From Apus apus (lineage: Eukaryota > Chordata > Aves > Apodiformes > Apodidae), in the NCBI RefSeq assembly GCF_020740795.1, contig NC_067282.1, positions 171,150,274-171,214,273 of the forward strand: DNA of 64,000 nt, in the 5' to 3' direction. The translations under genes and the position numbers were made by a program. The notes beneath the pieces are model-generated. The model was not told the DNA's origin, made no database searches, and saw nothing but the letters and a program-made list of their open reading frames with translations. Positions 61,957 through 64,000 of this stretch are shown here, piece by piece (within the stretch, counting starts at the first letter, position 1; the number at the start of each line of letters is the position of its first letter).

Positions 61957-63981
61957 CTGCAACACAGAAACAACCAAAACAATGTTCCACTGCTTTCAAA
62001 ACCCCACTCCTTTAACTTACTTTCTGAAGGTCGAAGTAGTATGTGGATTTAAAATCACTTCAGCCACCTTTATTAATGCTGTTGAAATATATAAGAATTC
62101 AACATGCTACAAAAATTGATAGTTTGTTTAAAAAATGTTCCCTAGCAGGGAGAAAAACAAATGAAGCATTATTTGCAACTATTTGTGTATGAACAAACGG
62201 TCAAATGTCTTCTCTGAGTCAGTACTTAGCTGAGCAGGTATATTTAAGGAAAAGGGATTCTAAAGGGAAAGGACATAAATCCTTATTATTTCTTATTTGC
62301 CTTCTGCAGTTATTTGGAACTTCCAGCACATATGAATAATCCTTTCTGCTGAGTCATGTACATGCAAGAAAAAAATCCAGGATTTTTGTATCAGCTGAGA
62401 AAGAAAGAAGAGAAAGAAACAAGCAGATAAGGACAGGAAATAAAAACAAAACCAAATTCTATTAGGTGTTGCAGACAATAATCCCAGTGTAACTGCCTTA
62501 CATGCTATGCATTGCACCAGTAAGCAAAACTAAGGGATACTGGGGCACTACAGTTTAACACCTGGTTCTGGTATTTTATTAAGTCTTAGATGACAGCAAT
62601 TGGTTAATCAAAGTCTGGCTAGAGTGTAGCTGGAGTGTCATCAGGCATGCACACCTATCATTCAATCAGAAAAAAGTCTGAGTGCTATCTAGTGGTATAT
62701 ATCACAAAGGCAGCCTCTATTGTTAATGGCACACAGTTCTTAACAAAAAACACTGTCATTTCTCTCTGGGGTTAATCAAGTAAAGTAAGTTGTAGTTAGG
62801 ATCTCAAAGATACCTGAACAATCCCAAGGAGACACTTGTGGTAGAAAAGATACCAGTACTCAAAACCATGAAAATGAAGCCTATCTATTTATTCATATAT
62901 TAATGCAAGGACACAGTTCAGGCAGTAGAAAAAGCCCTACAATTTATTTAATCTGCTCAAGGGAGCACAATTTTAAGATGAGTTATGCATTTTGTCCCAA
63001 TGTTTGCCTGCTTTCCAACCACATCCTTAAGAACATATGACAAAATTATCACCTACATTATCTCTCACGTGAAGGTCAGTCCCTTGGTGTTGCAGGGCAA
63101 GGATGCGTCCAAGTCTCTTTCAATTTAACAAGAACTCAGAGGCTTCCTGCCCATCTTCTGGCAACCTCCCCTGCACTTGGCAGTTACGCATTTAGCTTTC
63201 ACTATGGGAAAACCAAGTGTCATTTGAGATGCACAAGGGTATCTTTTCCTGCTGTTTGCCCAGAATGGTGTAGATTTCCCATTTGTCTTGTGCCCTACCT
63301 CCCAGTCTTCAAGCATGTCCCAGATACCTTAGGGCAGCTTAGTACAGTGTTAGGCATCTGCGTATGAAGAACTGGATCAATACTGAGGCAAGTACAGCAG
63401 CACGAGCTATTCAAGAATTCATAGAGCCAGTGGAGCCTAGTGGGAGTCTAGACAGGCAGGTTACACACAGACACCTAACGTGGCCACCTCTCACAAGTGG
63501 CAATTTTGAACAGGCATGGAGAACTCAATTAAAATTTATTTTATATGTTGTATTTCCTGGAAGATTAAATAGTTCTAGAATTTCATTCAGCTAGCCCACA
63601 CTTTATTAATCTGTAGAAAATTATCTCCACCTTAGTTACAAAGTCACTTCACTCTTACTAAGGGCTATTTCCTCCCTAAAAAAACAGGGAATAAAATGTA
63701 CTTCCTATAAGATAGTTACACCAAGGTAACAAACAGGTATTTCACATGTACATTTTGAAGGTCTATCAGTGAAGAAACTCCACTGCCAGAAAGCACCTCA
63801 CCATCGTATGCTGACACCCCTATGTATTTAAGATAATGAAAGGAGTTTTTTTACAAAGAAAAGTAGAATTCTAAAGAGGTTATAATTTACAATAAAAATC
63901 AGCAGAAGAGGCTACTGGCAAGAGCATCTGAATGACCTGAAAGCAATAACAGTATTTCCCAAAGGTAACTTCAAAACTTAC
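61957..63981 (-). other. TBK1: TBK1 intron
   Basis: Intron between the partial exon at the window edge and the exon ending at 61956, with a GTAAGT donor and a TTGCAG acceptor. The only structured sequence seen in it is a weak MIR-like stretch near 63630-63725. The remainder is AT-rich unique sequence with no recognisable gene. Confidence 0.85.
63630..63725 (+). repeat. Possible MIR-like SINE remnant
   Basis: A block with the order AGTCACTTCACTC, then TTTCCTCCCT, then AAAACAGGGAATAAAATG resembles the MIR core and tail (a CAAGTCACTT...CTCAGTTTCC...TGTAAAATGGGG order). It is heavily diverged, and the similarity was judged by eye only. Confidence 0.3.
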
Positions 63982-64000
63982 TTGTCAAACTTGTGAATTT
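63982..64000 (-). CDS. TBK1: TBK1 coding exon, 3' end only (cut by window edge)
   Basis: This is the last 19 bases of an internal TBK1 exon; the rest lies beyond the right edge. On the minus strand it reads Ile-His-Lys-Phe-Asp followed by AA, then a consensus donor GTAAGT. The split Lys codon is completed by the first base of the next exon (61956), giving the IHKFDKQKLY stretch characteristic of TBK1. TBK1 is a serine/threonine kinase acting in the cytoplasm downstream of STING, RIG-I/MAVS and TRIF to phosphorylate IRF3, and in selective autophagy. This part belongs to the helical scaffold/dimerisation region near human residue 585. The identification rests on continuity with the exons to its left. 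Confidence 0.85.

Overview
The window is vertebrate nuclear DNA, almost certainly from a bird. The evidence is several chicken-repeat-1 (CR1) LINE fragments with the avian 3' end (a GATCTTTAAGGTC block followed by ATTCTATG octamers), one avian-type endogenous retroviral LTR, ancient MIR-like SINE traces, low gene density and a GC-rich CpG-island promoter. The species cannot be fixed from the sequence.

Both genes recognised lie on the minus strand, so transcription runs from right to left. At the right end (about 58.5-64 kb) is the 3' end of TBK1, the innate-immunity and autophagy kinase: five complete coding exons and the end of a sixth, reaching the stop codon. They join in frame and give a C-terminus closely matching the mammalian protein. 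Two of the five introns use GC rather than GT donors. About 5 kb downstream of the TBK1 stop, a CpG island (about 53.5-54.5 kb) holds the first coding exon of a RASSF-family gene. Its second exon lies 33 kb further on, at 20498-20622. Together the two exons encode a complete, zinc-liganded C1 domain of the RASSF1A/RASSF5 (NORE1A) type. Linkage to TBK1 identifies the gene as RASSF3. This is the main result, because the described mammalian RASSF3 protein has no C1 domain. The Ras-association and SARAH exons are not in the window and should lie to the left.

Region by region: 1-20.5 kb is part of RASSF3 intron 2, with an ancient CR1, two young CR1 pieces and a MIR-like SINE. 20.5-20.6 kb is C1 exon 2, preceded in transcript sense by a very long polypyrimidine tract. 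20.6-53.7 kb is intron 1, with young CR1s, two very old CR1s, a solo LTR carrying a TCTA/CCTA tetranucleotide array, a MIR-like SINE and a possible alternative first exon near 41.2 kb. 53.5-55.3 kb is the RASSF3 promoter island, bordered upstream by a 12-copy GC-rich minisatellite with G-quadruplex potential. 55.3-58.5 kb is intergenic. 58.5-64 kb is TBK1. No bacterial-type genes, CRISPR arrays, rRNAs or tRNAs were seen, and most short open frames in the introns are chance.
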